A DNA stretch of 64,000 bases from Hanleya hanleyi (taxonomy: Eukaryota > Mollusca > Polyplacophora > Lepidopleurida > Hanleyidae). The DNA lies in NCBI GenBank assembly GCA_036873755.1, contig JAVTVY010037142.1, positions 1-64,000 on the forward strand, given 5' to 3'. Below are positions 22,891-35,639 of this stretch, piece by piece (position 1 is the stretch's first letter; each line of letters begins with the position of its first letter). The position numbers were made by a program, and so were the translations under genes. The notes under the pieces were generated by a model. The model had not been told where the DNA came from and did not search any database. It saw nothing but the letters and a program-made list of their open reading frames with translations.

Positions 22891-23300
22891 CACGATGCGT
22901 TGGTGGTCTTATGATAACAGCGCTAGCCTCGCAAGCGGCAGGTCCCAAGTTCGATCCCGGCTAAATAATACCAAATTGTACCGATATGCAAGAGGGGAGA
23001 AAATTGACATCTGGCGACTAAAGCGCAACCATATGACTCTACAGGAAAGCATCCCTCGGCACCTAACATTCAGACCCGAGAATACGGTGGATTCTCGGAC
23101 GTAGCCTTAGTATCTCAGCCGCCCTTTTATTGCAGATGTTCATGTGAAGACTATGAAGTATCCACACGACCCCTACCACCGGCTTAAGCGGAATTAGATA
23201 GGCTAGCTCGGGAGCTGTGATGACGGATCAGCTCAAACAACTCATCTGATGTTAATGGATGAGCACAGTGGACGTCTGATGGAGTAAACGCCTCAACATG
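22891..23300 (+). repeat. tRNA-derived SINE, near complete
   Basis: The head (22891-22963) has a gcgttggtggtcttatgat A-box region and a gttcgatcccgg B box, as in an Ala/Gly-like tRNA. The body follows (gatatgcaagagggg, aaagcatccctcgg, cccgagaatac) and a 3' part with ccggcttaagcggaattag and ctcatctgatgttaatgg. Related copies lie at 11587-11835 (minus) and 62040-62380 (plus). Confidence 0.75.
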
Positions 23301-23865
23301 GAGAAAATGTGTAATTAATAAAGCTCTTTTAAGGAGAAAATTTAAAATGCGCACTCCTGACTCCGTCACGGTTTTTGTGATTCCCTCGCGGGCTAGATGT
23401 AACCCATTCACTCTTTTCTAACGAGGAAAAATATTTTATCATCCTTGGGTACTGTATGTTAGGAGGATATGTCATATACGGATAATCTGATCGAAACAGG
23501 GCAGCAAAAGAATTAGACAAACAACACTAGTCAAAACGGAAGACCTTCACTGTGATTTCGTCACGGACATTTCCAAAGATTATACAACGAAAAAAACTGC
23601 AATATTTCAGAGGATATTATACTTTATTTGAAACTTGACAGCAGTAAATGGACAATAAGACGTAGAAAGTCTGCTTATAGAGAAGAAAAGTTCAGTAACG
23701 AGCGCTTCAAACTATTAAAGTACCTTTCAACCCGTGGTTCCGTCACGCTGGATTTCATGCAAAGAGTCCACTAAGAGTTGTTAGGAGTCGAAAAGGTAGC
23801 CGTCGTCTCTTTATCATGAGAATAGTGTGTTCGGTTCGCAATGCTATGCCTCCGATTTGGCATAG

Positions 23866-24330
23866 ATTAACTCTATCTGACCTGATGGATTTGGGGTGTA
23901 CCGCCGCCTTGGGAGAGGGCCCTTTCCGCCCCCATCATATTTTCGTTATTCCGGAGACTAGGGAGCTGAAAATGACCACACTATACCCTTGGGTCAAGTT
24001 CTACCAGAAAATGCAAGAAAAATTCAAGATGGCCGTCTTGATGACGTCACAATGACATCATTTTTAAAGAAACCATATTTCGGCCGATTTGTCGATTTTT
24101 TTATTTGTGCACTCTTTTTCGCAATAATTGCATGATAAATTATCTGGTGTGAAATAAAATAATCTTTGTCCACTTTTGTTCGCAGAAAAGCAAAACATTT
24201 GAACAAAAATTACAAAACATCGTTGTCGCCATTATATAGCTATGGGTGTATGCATATAGGCTCAAATAATCCTAATGTGAAAGATACAAAGTTTAAGCTC
24301 TCCGTTTTTCTCCGCCCCTCCTCCCGCCCA
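23866..24330 (+). mobile_element. TTAA-ended MITE, diverged copy
   Basis: It starts TTAACTCTATCTGACCTG and follows 18455-19005 (accacactatacccttgggtc, gatgacgtcacaatgacatc, tgcatgataaattat). The right end has decayed. Confidence 0.65.
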
Positions 24331-24599
24331 ATTCATGTGAATTGCTGATCAAGTCAAAATAGATACATTCTTTGTAAAGTCTGAAGAATATTCAAATAAT
24401 CAGTCTTATTCGGTAGAAACGTTTTTACCGATCCAATTTTCAATATGCCTATGGCGAAGACTGTATTTTGTGTTTAGTTTCTGATGGATCCTTTCACCAT
24501 CATATGGTGCTGCTATAAGTATTGTGGGTTTTGTTCCGGTTAGCTATGTGCTCAGTTTCGCTCAATCATAGTCTGGGTGTCTTGGTGTGAAACAAGATA

Positions 24600-24790
24600 T
24601 TCATGGAGTTCATCTGAGCAGTGACAAAAGCCAACCGTGACTGAGATACAATATAGCCCCACTATTGGAAATGAATGTATTTGGATGAAGAGTACTGGTC
24701 AGTGATACAGACTGATGATACAAACATCGTCATGTCCGGTGGCATCAATGTAAAATTTTGACTGCTTCCCTCTTGCTAGAAACCAGCTTA
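24600..24790 (+). mobile_element. Diverged RT-element 3' end
   Basis: Follows 56310-56480: gtgactgagatac, tggtcagtgatac, atcgtcatgtccggtggcat and tgactgcttccctcttgc. Confidence 0.55.
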
Positions 24791-26340
24791 TGTTAATATA
24801 TAGTTATTTTATGCCAGCTTTGGAGTAATCACTAGACATTTATTGCTTGTAGTGTGTCATGGTTTACAGCAAAGCTTCACTCACATGGCCAAGGGCTTAC
24901 AGGATTTTATAATCAAAGTCTCCCGAACTAATTAACTGTGTTAACATCATGTATATGAAGTCATAGGTATATGAAGTCCTATACATTTGGTACTGTAGCC
25001 TCCATCAGAAACATAAATATGCAATTATGATTGGAGAGATTTGTTCCATTGCCTTTTCTGGTCAATATGAGTAATATGTAAATAGATGAAGTTAGATCAG
25101 AGATCGGCTAGAGGATCTCACTTGGTTTGGAAGGCGACGAAATAGAAAAAGATATTTCTCTAAGGAATGACCAAGTTCTTCGTCTGATGGATGGATTCGC
25201 GAACAGCCATGGAACTGGGGACAGTAGCTCTACGAAGCAGCGCTTAATCAGGATAGATGTGGATTTCGTCCAACAGTTTCTTATAAATAAGGTGTTTCAA
25301 TTATGGACGATGGCGGACTACTGAGACTCTTGTATTTGCGCAGTGTGTTATTGCCTGTGAACAATATTATACCAATATGGCATGTGGTAGAATGGGACAT
25401 GGCGTCGGGTCGAGAAAGGTGATACAATGAACGCGCGTCGGTAGGCCTACAGATGTTTCGAAACACCGTTTCACAAATCCATTCCTGACATTCTTGGTGT
25501 GGTTACTAAATGTTTCATCGGATTATTCGTTTCCGACACATATCCAAGAGTCTTGGATCATAAATCAATTTCCTTCACTGAAACAGTGATAGAACACCAG
25601 TATCAATTATTACTAGTTATAATTTCTCACTATATTATATATCAGTGTTGTTCTATCGGATACATGGGCCATTGTGCTAGACTAACTTTCCTTGTACTAG
25701 TTTATATAAATATATACACTAATTAATTACCTGTGATCAGGTGTGGAGTGAAATGATCAATATATCTGCGAAAGCCGTGTCCATTAATCTACATCGCTGC
25801 TTGTGAAGGGATGTTTATTTGGTGCTTTATTGGTTCCACCCCTGCATGTATAGCTAGATGTGTATATGTAGTATAATATTAATATGACAATATTGAGAAG
25901 CGGATGCCTGGGTCTGTCTATGAAATACACTTTCTGGTTATTCAGTAATTCCATAGAGAATCCACTTACAGGCATGAACGAAGAGCATCTCATGCACGAG
26001 GATTATTTCTGGTGTTTCATCCTGCATCGCCTGTACACCGTTATTCTCAATATGCATACGTCTGATCCACTGATATAGCGCAGCATTATTACGCAACTCA
26101 GATTCACCGGTGTATTTGCTGAGTTGCATTTGCTGGAGATTAATGTGTAGACCAAAGTAGATGAATTTAATACAAAGCTATATACGTACATTGTCTTATA
26201 GTTAGCGATTCATAGTTTTCATTACCAGAGTATATGGCCAACAATATACTACAATTTCATCTTCGTCAGAATTATATAAAATACATTTCACGTGAGCTCC
26301 GCATATCTGGAGCAGGGAAGATCTGGGCATGAAAAAATAT
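24791..26340. other. No gene recognised
   Basis: AT-rich. Overlapping open frames on both strands at 25127-26191 have no motif and conflict with each other. Confidence 0.45.
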
Positions 26341-26342
26341 AT

Positions 26343-26558
26343 CAATCATAGTGTTATATGCGGAGCATGTGAAGTCTCCTTTGATGGTCTCCTTACCGAT
26401 TACAAATACGTATATACTGAATCAATATCAGCTCTATCCCAGGAATGGTACGTAGGAAATGAATGGCATTAACCCTGGCAGATTTATTTTGAATCGGATA
26501 CTCTCTGTAATTAATGGTCATTCACCTTCACATGCTCCACATATAACAATATGATTGA
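26343..26558. mobile_element. MITE with about 30-bp terminal inverted repeats
   Basis: The left end (26343-26374, with tgttatatgcggagcatgtg) mirrors the right end (26527-26558, with cacatgctccacatataaca). The interior is about 150 bp and non-coding. Confidence 0.8.
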
Positions 26559-26589
26559 CATAATTCCCCAATTCAAACGGCAATTTGAA

Positions 26590-26940
26590 CCCTAACCCCC
26601 TTGGAACTATGTGGGTCCTAGGAAACAAAACATACAAATTTGCCGTATCCGTAATGGTTGTAAGCGCCACCTGTTTAATAATCGCCTGTCTGATACTACA
26701 TCATGTGCATGTGGCTTCCGCGATGAGACAGTCAAACATTTCTTGTTTGATTGTCCCTTATTCATTGTTCCGCGTCAAAAAGATGTTTGTAAACTTGTCT
26801 ACCATCTACAGTAACGTTCATTCAGTCCCATGTCACAATCTCCTTGCGGGTGACAGCAATAAAACCGAGCAGGAAAATATAAATATACAAATTTACGTTG
26901 ACACTTTTATTGAGCAAACAAAAAGAATGGATTGATCTAG
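26590..26940 (+). pseudogene. Non-LTR retrotransposon ORF2 C-terminal fragment
   Basis: The frame from 26611 has the order RIRNGC, then C-X-C-G and an H-X4-C zinc-knuckle-like set (CACGFRDETVKHFLFDCPLF). This pattern ends LINE reverse-transcriptase proteins. A stop at 26812 and a frame change leave the last part (QKEWIDLGRCP) in another frame near 26898-26945. The RT domain is absent, so this is a 5'-truncated remnant. Confidence 0.65.
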
Positions 26941-27540
26941 GCCGCTGCCCCCAACTTGTTCAATTCATATCATCTGGTGGCCAACTCGCGCGGACACTGA
27001 TCATAGCTGACGACACCCTATTAGTGTGCCTTTTACTTTTATACTTCGTCTTATCAAGCCATTGTAATTCCGAATTACAGCACTACAACCGGCAAGCCGC
27101 TCATCAAGTATATATACCTACCGTAACACTATGTTTTCTGTAAAGAATAATTGTTATATATGTATTTGTATAACCGCAACGTTTTCTGTCAAAGAAATTT
27201 ATTTTAGGAGACACACTAATGAGCTCCGCTCACTGTGTTCCAATTACTTTGTGTAATAAACGTTGTATAAACCAATTAATGGCCATGCATAGCTCAGGAT
27301 ATAAGCCATTTTGGTGTCGGTTCATATCAGAGTGTGTATCAGACTTCGATGAATCAGGAGAGCAAATAAGTTGCGAATAAACTAACGTATTCTTCACATG
27401 GAGCATATATGATATCGTCATAAAGGATGAGATAATCTCTAGTATACCCATCATTTAGCGGTGTTATATTCTGAAGTTAAGGGATCTTTATTCGTTAGAA
27501 AAAACTCGTCCAGATTTTAGAAGTTTATAGTTAATTACAC

Positions 27541-28060
27541 ACGACAGTCGAGTAAGAGAAGTCTCAGATCACCCGACCAAGCTTTCCGTAATCGAACGAT
27601 GTCCACGAAGCTTGAACAACATACAATTATTGAAATAATATTGATTCTGCATTATCAATGAAAAAAAAAATACATTTTTATTCAAAACCGAACCGAGTGC
27701 GCCCATTCATAACATCGCGTGTTTGAAGATGTCATTTGGTTGACTGCGGTCGCCATGTGTTTAATTCGATTACGCCGCTTATAGCGAGCGGGTTACTCAG
27801 ATCTCAACCGTGTTTAACTCGATAATGACGTCACGGACTAGCCGAAAGCCATTTATCCTCACCAGGATCAGTTAGAATAACTCGACCGGTCCTGCAGGTC
27901 AAACGGTTTCTGTCAACACAACAATATACAAAAACTTGAACACCGTACAATTAATGAATAGGTAACCGAACATATCAATTCTGCATTATAAACTCAATTA
28001 ATTTACATTATGAATTTGAACAGCTGTGTGTGCCTATTCATGGCTTCACGTATCACGTTG
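27541..28060 (+). repeat. Diverged direct duplication
   Basis: A block around 27600-27720 (cttgaacaacatacaatta, attgattctgcatta, gcccattcat) recurs at 27930-28050 (cttgaacaccgtacaatta, caattctgcattat, gcctattcat). The offset is about 330 bp. Confidence 0.55.
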
Positions 28061-28067
28061 AACACAC

Positions 28068-28268
28068 CGGTTCTCGTCAGATCACCGAAGTTAAGCAACG
28101 CTGAGCTCGGTCAATACATGGATAGGTGACCGGGTGCTGTACTGACTGGGCTGATCAGTGTCCATGATAATAGGAACTGTGTACACTCTCGTGTTCAGGC
28201 ACATGTAGTCATCGTCATGATAATGTGGAAAACGACTTTAAATCCTACTCTCTCATCACTCACTCCAC
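28068..28268 (+). repeat. 5S rRNA-derived SINE
   Basis: The head (28070-28142) follows the 5S internal-promoter half: ctcgtcagatc, gaagttaagcaacgctgagc, tacatggataggtgac, cgggtgctgta. A unique body follows (tgtccatgataatag, cactctcgtgttc) and the tail ttaaatcctactc with 'actc' repeats. It is not a working 5S gene, because the 5' half is lost. Confidence 0.8.
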
Positions 28269-28591
28269 TTTTATTGGAGGTGACACCAGCTGACTACGTT
28301 TCACTTATCCGTTTTTATTCGATTTAACTTCGTATCGCGATGCCATATGAGCGTCGCAAGCATGCGAACATGCAAGTGAATCGAAAAATTCAATGATTCC
28401 GGCCATGACATGGATTTGCATCGACTGTGGTCAACCTAGATCCTGCCAATACCAAGGTCAAGGCAAACAGGCAATTAACAGAGTGCCAAAATTTCTACAC
28501 AGTGGATTTCCAGACATTCAGTGCTCGGAATCGACAATAGCAGATGTACAGTGTCGAGAGAAAACGCTGAGAAAAGCATTAATTAATTATC

Positions 28592-28894
28592 TACACTCTC
28601 AATTACATGTTTAGCGTTAGAACACTAAAAGCGAGGTTCTGTTTGAGCACACGTTCCGGCCTAATCGCGTTTAGGCTGTGAACACATGGAGTTTAGGTTA
28701 TAAACGCATAGACGTTTAGGTTATAAACACATAGGTCTTTTAAATCTAAACACATCGGTTTAAATCCTAAACGTCTATGCGTTTATAACCTAAACTCCAT
28801 GTGTTCACAGCCTAAACGCGATTAGGCCGGAACGTGTGCTCAAACAGAACCTCGCTTTTAGTGTTCTAACGCTAAACATGTAATTGAGAGTGTA
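28592..28894. mobile_element. Foldback MITE with perfect 129-bp arms
   Basis: 28592-28720 is the exact reverse complement of 28766-28894, with a 45-base middle. I compared all 129 positions and saw no mismatch. Both ends read TA then CACTCTC, as expected of a TA-inserting Tc1/mariner-type foldback element. It follows a 73-codon open frame (28393-28614) of no known family that runs into the left arm. Confidence 0.9.
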
Positions 28895-29596
28895 CATTCG
28901 AGGATCAAGTCAAAGAGCATGGTCGCAACAACACGGATGTAAATTCGATACTCTACCAAACATACATGACACCTTTTCAAACCCAGGACAAAGTGATTTG
29001 CTCGGGTGTGCAGCGATTGACGGATTGGGCCACACTCAACAAAGACAAAACAAGGTCACGGAGCATTAGTTAGGGATGGTATATGTTAGATAAACTATCG
29101 GACATGCATCTGTAGAGTTGCGACGATGCTCAAAGAGCAGTATTGGGAATAGGAAGTCTTTGAACTATTACCTAGACAACGATATGCGGGATGGTCAAGA
29201 CTTTCATTTTCCGAGTTGTCAATTAGGCCCAAAGGAAAGGCCGTCGAATACATTATTGATGGGGGAGATACATCAATACGACGATGTAAATAGAAGCTTA
29301 AAAGTGCAAGTCCAAGCCAGTGATGACAATATTGGAGAAAAGTGATGTTGGAGACATACAAGGTGTTCCGGCATGTAGTATATTTGTTGAATTGAGAGGC
29401 ATGATGATGAAAACTGACCGATAAAGACCTTGTCATGCTGTTTAAGTCATATATCATTGACTGATCTTCGACCATATTTCACCAATAAGTTACACAGTAC
29501 AAGTGCACTTTGATGTGCCTCCCCATAAACATGCGTCGGGTGGCAGAAATTGCCCTCTAACACGACACTCATCGGCAACACAACTGAAGTCTTTCC

Positions 29597-30060
29597 ATTT
29601 TAATTAGTCGCCTTCTTTGGAGCTTGTCCAAAATCAATAGTTAACTCTGCATAAATTTTCGTTTTTGCAGCGTGTAAAAAAAACTGAACTCTACGAAATG
29701 AATACGATTTCTTCATGATATCGACAATATATCACGCTTGAAATACCTTTGTAATTTTCTTCGTATGAAACTTCAGTACAGTTGTTTCATGTACCGGTGT
29801 GGAAGCAACCATGGTCCGCCAGATATGAGGGTCCGGGGACCATGGTATCTGGATCTGGGTGCCCGAGATCCAGACACGAAAGTCCTCCCTCGGAAACAGT
29901 TGTCCCCCTATCAGCAGAAACCAGAGTCCTGATGTCGTTGGTGTCCGGGTCACCGAAATCTAGACAGGAATGTCCCTTCTCATATATATAGGGCCCGGAC
30001 CATGGCATCTGGCGGACTATGGGCGCTTCCACAGCTATGGAAGTCCTCAGAGTCCGGCAT
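29597..30060 (-). repeat. Dispersed repeat, inverted partner of 37500-38165
   Basis: 29597-29790 is the reverse complement of about 37975-38165 (landmarks atatatcacgcttgaaata, gtaattttcttcgtatgaaa). The following block contains gatccagacacgaaag and gtcc-rich words like those at 37560-37700. Open frames within (29732-30185) are not genes. Confidence 0.6.
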
Positions 30061-30139
30061 TCCACAGAGTCCGGTTGACCTTTATATGAAACTAAAGGAA
30101 TAGTAAAGACTAGAAATTCTGAACAGAGGTTCGGCCAGC

Positions 30140-30230
30140 AAATCGGTGGTGCAGTGGATAAAGGCATAGACGGTGGACAGTACAACAGAAGGTAAGATTG
30201 TGGGTTCGATCCTAGTCGGGGTCAGTTGTA
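30140..30230 (+). repeat. tRNA-like SINE head
   Basis: gtggtgcagtggataaaggc resembles an A box and ggttcgatcctagtcgggg a B box with a 3' acceptor. There is an insert between them and no clover-leaf anticodon arm. Confidence 0.55.
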
Positions 30231-30439
30231 AATGTTTGATTTTCTGCATTTCCCATTTACAACTTTATTACGTCTTGTAAAGTTATACCGTACCATCTTT
30301 GTTAAATATATATATGTTTTTTTTAGAAAAGCTAATTTTATGTATTTTAGCAAATTTTCATCTTTACGGTGGCCCATATACGACATGCTATTAATTTTAG
30401 TTCTGTATATATTTTTTTCTGTTTGGGGGGGTTCTATAA

Positions 30440-30600
30440 TTTTTACCCGAGTGAAAACCTTTTTCGTTACCGAGATGAAAAGGTTTTCACCTGGGCGCAG
30501 ACGTTATCACCCTGATGGAAACCTCTTTTAACCCAGGTGAAATCCTCTCACCCCGGTGAAAAAGTTTTCACCCCGGTGAAAAAGTTTTCACCCGCAAACC
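30440..30600. repeat. ggtgaaaa/ttttcacc palindromic cluster
   Basis: Repeated words gtgaaaac, ggttttcacc and ccccggtgaaaaagttttca, including a direct duplication near 30552-30598. A stylistically similar cluster lies at 35640-35790. From 30760 to 31560 I see no gene. Confidence 0.6.
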
Positions 30601-31559
30601 TGGAACTAAAAAAAATAATACAAACTGGAAAAATAGCATGTCGTATAGGGGCAGCCGTACATCTTCAATATGTCGTAGAACACCGTATACAAGTACTACA
30701 TGTATATGAATCCTTCTATTCGCGCTGGGTGAATTTTCGCACGCATATGTGATTTTGTGAATGTTGTGAAATCAGAAAAAAAACCCAGATATTGAGATAT
30801 CTAATGAAAATGTATATCACGTTTCTGACATCAGTAAATATTGAGGAAATTGTTATGTCGGAGATCTCTATTACTGTTATAATTAAAGTTACTCTAAAAT
30901 GACCAGGCTTGTCCGCTGGTACTACTTACGACTTCTCACATAGGGCGAAATTAGAATATTTTACGATATGCAAATAAAATACTCAGGGTCTTTTCATATT
31001 CGATCCGTATCTTCCGAAGCGGGATATCGTAAACGATCTCTCCGGACATTTCAAGCTGACCCGCCGTTCTTTAAGTCATTTGTTTGCATAGGTGATACCA
31101 TAAAATATAAGTTTTAATTTGTTTCACATTAACCGTATCATTAAAAAAATAATCAAATAAATAAAACATTACATAAATGCAAAATAACAATTGCCACGAC
31201 ATCTACATCTGATTACTGCATTCATATATGGCACACCTGTGAAATTAATGGATTACATTGAGTACCTGACCAGGTGTGTATAAAAGCTGACCTCCACATA
31301 AATCTGTCCACAATCAGACCCATGGCATCCTTAGATCCTGTCGATATTCTGCGATATTTGGCCAACAATATCGACGAGTAAGAAGCCGGGAAAAGTCAGC
31401 AAGAGAAACGTTCCATACGTCGAGCTGCTCAAAGGAATTATCAGGTAGCAGTATGCCAACAAAATTCCGTTGTTTTGATCATTGAAAGTGAATATATTTA
31501 TTATGAGTTTATCTTTCATTGTTTGAGCGAGATACTATTCTTTTTTGGTATAACCGATT

Positions 31560-31760
31560 TACACAGAAATGCGAAAAGTGAGTCTAGTAGGCCAGCCAAG
31601 AGATGAAGAAACACTTTTGATGGCATCGCGTGTTAAAAGCAATCATTCATGCTTAATCAACTCTACATGTTGTGGGGACTGAGATGTGACCGGATGACAT
31701 TCTCGCTCTTGACCTTAAAGGTCATTGTTAGGCCAAATAGGTCATGTGGGTTCAAATCAG
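31560..31760 (-). repeat. Dispersed repeat B, inverted copy
   Basis: Reverse complement of the 34400-34490 and 35130-35270 stretch: landmarks gcatcgcgtgttaaaagc, gacattctcgctcttgacc and ggactgagatgtgaccg. Confidence 0.7.
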
Positions 31761-31839
31761 GATATTGTATCAAACTTTTCGTGAAAGCTTAATAATTGAA
31801 GATTGAAGCTGGCTCAATCTTTAACACTTGATATTTTAT

Positions 31840-31925
31840 TCAATGGGCTCATTTTGAAAATATTTGCATAATCACTGGTACAAATGATCATGGGAAAATT
31901 CAATATGGCGCCCCGTAAATGTCAT
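31840..31925 (-). mobile_element. TTAA-MITE fragment
   Basis: Inverted match to 18850-18930 (atttgcataa, gatcatgggaaaattcaa, tatggcgcc). Confidence 0.5.
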
Positions 31926-31929
31926 CCAA

Positions 31930-33740
31930 AACTTAATCTGAAATATTCAAAGTTGCCCATACATGTAACTACTAATTGTAACTGTTAAACAAGGTGATTT
32001 CTAACTGTTAAACAAGACGAACTTCCAACTTTATATCTGAACACACTTGGCCATTATGGATCCTTATCCATCAGATTGGAATCGTCAGAAATTCAAAGTG
32101 GCGGCCATATGTAATATATGTATTTCGGTTATCATTTACTACGTGTATGCATATCTGACAGCAAGGCTGCGGGAACGTCACTATATGACATCTTTATAGC
32201 CACTGAAGTGACACTCCCAAAGTGAAAGCTAGCCGGCTTCATCTGAGCATGTGCCTGTGCTAACAGGGTCGGAAATCTGTTCTTTTTACTAGTCCCAAAA
32301 CTGGAAAAGAGCTCTGGAAAGTAGATATTAAGGCATTTGTGGGTAGAATTTGGTATAATGTTTTCTATACATAATTTGGACCTGCTGATTCTGAAAATGG
32401 CGTATGCCAAGCTGTATATGTGCATTTGACCCCCAAAATGACAAAAATATAATGGCCGCCTATTTCACCAGAAATCTCTTTAATTCATGACATTGCTGGG
32501 ATAGAATGGCGGAGATATTTTCTGGGAATTAAAGTCTTGTATTTTCGAGTCATTGGAGTGAATAGGATATATCCAGCTCATTGTCCAATATGACTGTCAT
32601 ATACATCCACTAAATATTGTATTTACTGATCCACCAGGAAATATGAGGGTGATTCATACTGCAACATTAATAGTACAGGTGACAGCATATACAGTTAATT
32701 GGACCACACATAAAACCTAAAATAATAAGCTAGGACAGCCTCTAGCTGCTGACAGTAAACCTACCAGGCCTGGTGAGAGAGGGGGCAGCTGCTGGTGTGA
32801 CTCTTCCTCCATTAGGAACTTATCCCTTATTTGCATTGTAATGAACTTCACATAATCCTAGGTGTAACGGTTCACACATGGATTTGAAATGGTGTCCATG
32901 AGAGAGGTCTTATGAAATTTGGTTCATCGTTAATTTAGTCCTATATGGAACATTTTTCTTACCTCAAACAACATGCAATTTCTTTGATCCTAAACATGTT
33001 ACTAATTCGCATACCGGTAACGGTTTTTATGCAGATTTGTTGAAACATATAAGTTCTCTTACAATATTCACACATTCGCCTGCAGATTTCCTAGAACTGG
33101 TACATGGCAGAAAAATGTAGTCATAGTACGGTGGCATCAGGTCTAATAGGTGTGGCATCGCTTACATCTCACATGCACGATTTCAAATTAACAGAGCTAT
33201 GATATCATCCCTCCTCTTCGATCCATGAATCGAATAGCGCTTGAGTCGGCTAGGGGATGTGTGCTAGCGCCAATCTGGGCATCCATCCAAAAACGAAGCA
33301 TGACTCCTGATTGCACACCTGGACAATTCCGTTTCGAAATTTTAATGTTGGTTAGTGTGGTCTCCTCATGAACAATTAAACAAATGAGTTATTCTCCGTT
33401 ATAGTAATTTCTACTGATGCAACGAGAGCTTGTCAGAGCCGTCAAGCATTTGATGGTACCAGAAGCCACATCGAGGACTGTTTGTTGGCGGTTACCAGAC
33501 TGACAATTCAATCTGTCTTTAGCTACCAGCTGGTAAACCCAATCGTTTCGATGGAGTGACTATAAGCATCTCGTCATGACAAACTTCGCTGTATAATGTT
33601 GAATTCTATGATCCTGGTTGAAAATTTTGTTTCCTTCAATGATGAAATCATCCAGCAACTACCAACTACCAGCATCATCATATTCTGTTTTACTCTTCTG
33701 ACAAATATTAAACTAAGGTCTCCTTTGTATGGTTAGGTAA
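31930..33740. other. No gene recognised
   Basis: AT-rich sequence with no coding or repeat pattern that I can support. Confidence 0.4.
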
Positions 33741-33757
33741 CAAGGCAGTTCCTTGAT

Positions 33758-33890
33758 AAGGGGTAATTATCCTGACCATCTGACTGCAAACAGGGACACC
33801 TGGTCAAGGGTAATATTCCTGACCATCTGACTACAAGCAGCTAGGGACACCTGGTAAACGGTAATTATCCTGACCATCTGACTACGAAGA
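33758..33890 (+). repeat. Three-copy tandem repeat
   Basis: ggtaattatcctgaccatctgact starts near 33762, 33809 and 33860, with gggacacctggt between. The period is 47-51 bp. Confidence 0.9.
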
Positions 33891-34229
33891 GGGGTACCCA
33901 TCTCCCTCCATGTTTATGGAATGTTGTTCATATGTTCCAAAAAGAATATCTAAACCACTGTATCTTGCATCTGGCTGGTAAACAAGATACTTGTAGAAGA
34001 GCAATACCATATATGTTAACAAATGTAGCTTCCGGCTAGTCACAGCCCGGGTCCTGTCCAATAATCATGAGCGCCATCAGATATTTCCTCTGTTGACGGA
34101 TAATTTTGTCAGTTGAGCTATACAACTGATAAGTTTGAAGTTTCGGTCTTGCGGATGGGGAATAAGAACCAGATCAATGGGGCACTATACTTACACATAG
34201 CAAGGAGATCAAAGGTGGATGTTATATTG

Positions 34230-34500
34230 AATTTTCACATAATGCTTTGCATCCGTGAATGCGCAAATCCCCTAATAAAATATTACCAACCATAAATGTA
34301 GTAATTACTCTTCGTATACGAAGATATTGAAAAAAAATAGATGACATCCTTATTTGACATCTCTTTACCTTTATGACCTCAAAAATGACCCTCAAGGCAA
34401 ATATAAAATGAGAATGTCATCCGATCACATCTCGATCCCCACACCATGTAGATTTGATTAAGCATGGATCACAGCTTTTAACACGCGATGCCACTATCTT
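34230..34500 (+). repeat. Dispersed repeat B, copy 2
   Basis: Matches 34950-35230 (tgacctcaaaaatgacc, gagaatgtcatccg, cagcttttaacacgcgatgc). Together they bracket a TTAA-MITE copy. Confidence 0.75.
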
Positions 34501-34544
34501 TTTGGTTTGGCCCACTAATTTGGGGGCATTGCACCCTCTAAATG

Positions 34545-34948
34545 TTTTTCTTGACGTCACAGTGACTTCATTTCCAAAAAAGCATTTTTGGGAGGATTTT
34601 CGATTTTTTTATTTATGTGTTTTCTTCACAAAAACTGCATGATAAATTAGTAAATAATCATCTGATGTGAAATAAAATAGTTTTTGTCCACTTTTCCTCG
34701 CAGAAAAGCAGGAATTTGAACAAAAAATGACGAAAACAACATGTTTTCTGATACGCCACATGGCCGCCATTTAGAATTTATTCATGATTTTCTGCTCGGG
34801 GCTATACAAATAGGCTCAACATGACCCCAATATGATAAACTACAAAGCCATGGAGTGTCAGCTCTCAATTTTTTGCCGATCCGAAGATAGGGCAGAAAGT
34901 TTGGTACGGGGGCCACAATGCTCCCCCCCCCCCCCAAGGTCTGGTAGT
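34545..34948 (+). mobile_element. TTAA-ended MITE copy
   Basis: The interior follows 18620-19005 (cgtcacagtgacttcat, ctgcatgataaattag, gccacatggccgccat). The right end reads ggtctggtagtgttaa. The left end is replaced by repeat B sequence. Confidence 0.65.
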
Positions 34949-34949
34949 G

Positions 34950-35280
34950 TTAAAATTTCCCATAATCCATTGCATCTGTGAATATGCAAATCACCAGTAA
35001 ATAAGACCAGAACAAAAATGAAGCAAGTTAAAAAAATCAGTCGCAATTACTCTTCCTCTACGAAGATAGATGAATAGATGCTTTATCCTTAATTTACCTC
35101 TAATGGCCTTTATGACCTCAAAAATGACCTTAAAGGTCAAAAGTGAGAATGTCATCCGGTCACATCGTAATCCGCACACCATGTATAGTTGATTAAGCCT
35201 GGATGACAGCTTTTAACACGCGATGCGATCAAAAAGTTTTCTAGCCATCTTTGGATTGGGTGGCTGGTCTACTAGTCCTT
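34950..35280 (+). repeat. Dispersed repeat B, copy 3
   Basis: Longest copy of the family, extending through ggctggtctactagtcc, which also appears inverted at about 31585. Confidence 0.75.
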
Positions 35281-35639
35281 GTGACCAGCAATTAATATAT
35301 TTTGTAGACTTCATATACATGTAGAGCTAATATGTATACATTACCGGTAGTTCAACCTAAGGCGCTCGCAAACTAATGGTGTATTCATGACAAACACCGG
35401 GTATATTTGCGTATTCAAACCAAGTTTGAATAAGGCTGGCCCATAGGGGACATTCAAGAATTAGGGTGACACATCGACATTGTTTATTTTTTATTTTATT
35501 TTTACATTTTCTGTATTTCTTGAGGTGTTCTTGATTTTCGCCTATTTTCTACAAACAGATTTTAGTTTATCACGTTTTCTTTACATTTTTATCCATTTCT
35601 AGTAACGTCGTCATAAATGACTTTATCGGGGGTTTTTTC

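Noticed and set aside
26585..26935. Membrane-protein-like 116-codon frame
   Set aside because: The overlapping frame from 26611 carries the LINE zinc-knuckle pattern, so the hydrophobic frame is a shadow.
28068..28142. A working 5S rRNA gene
   Set aside because: Only the 3' two-thirds is recognisable, with many changes and a SINE tail attached.
29732..30185. Overlapping frames of 64-132 codons on both strands
   Set aside because: They lie in a dispersed repeat and contradict each other; none has a motif.
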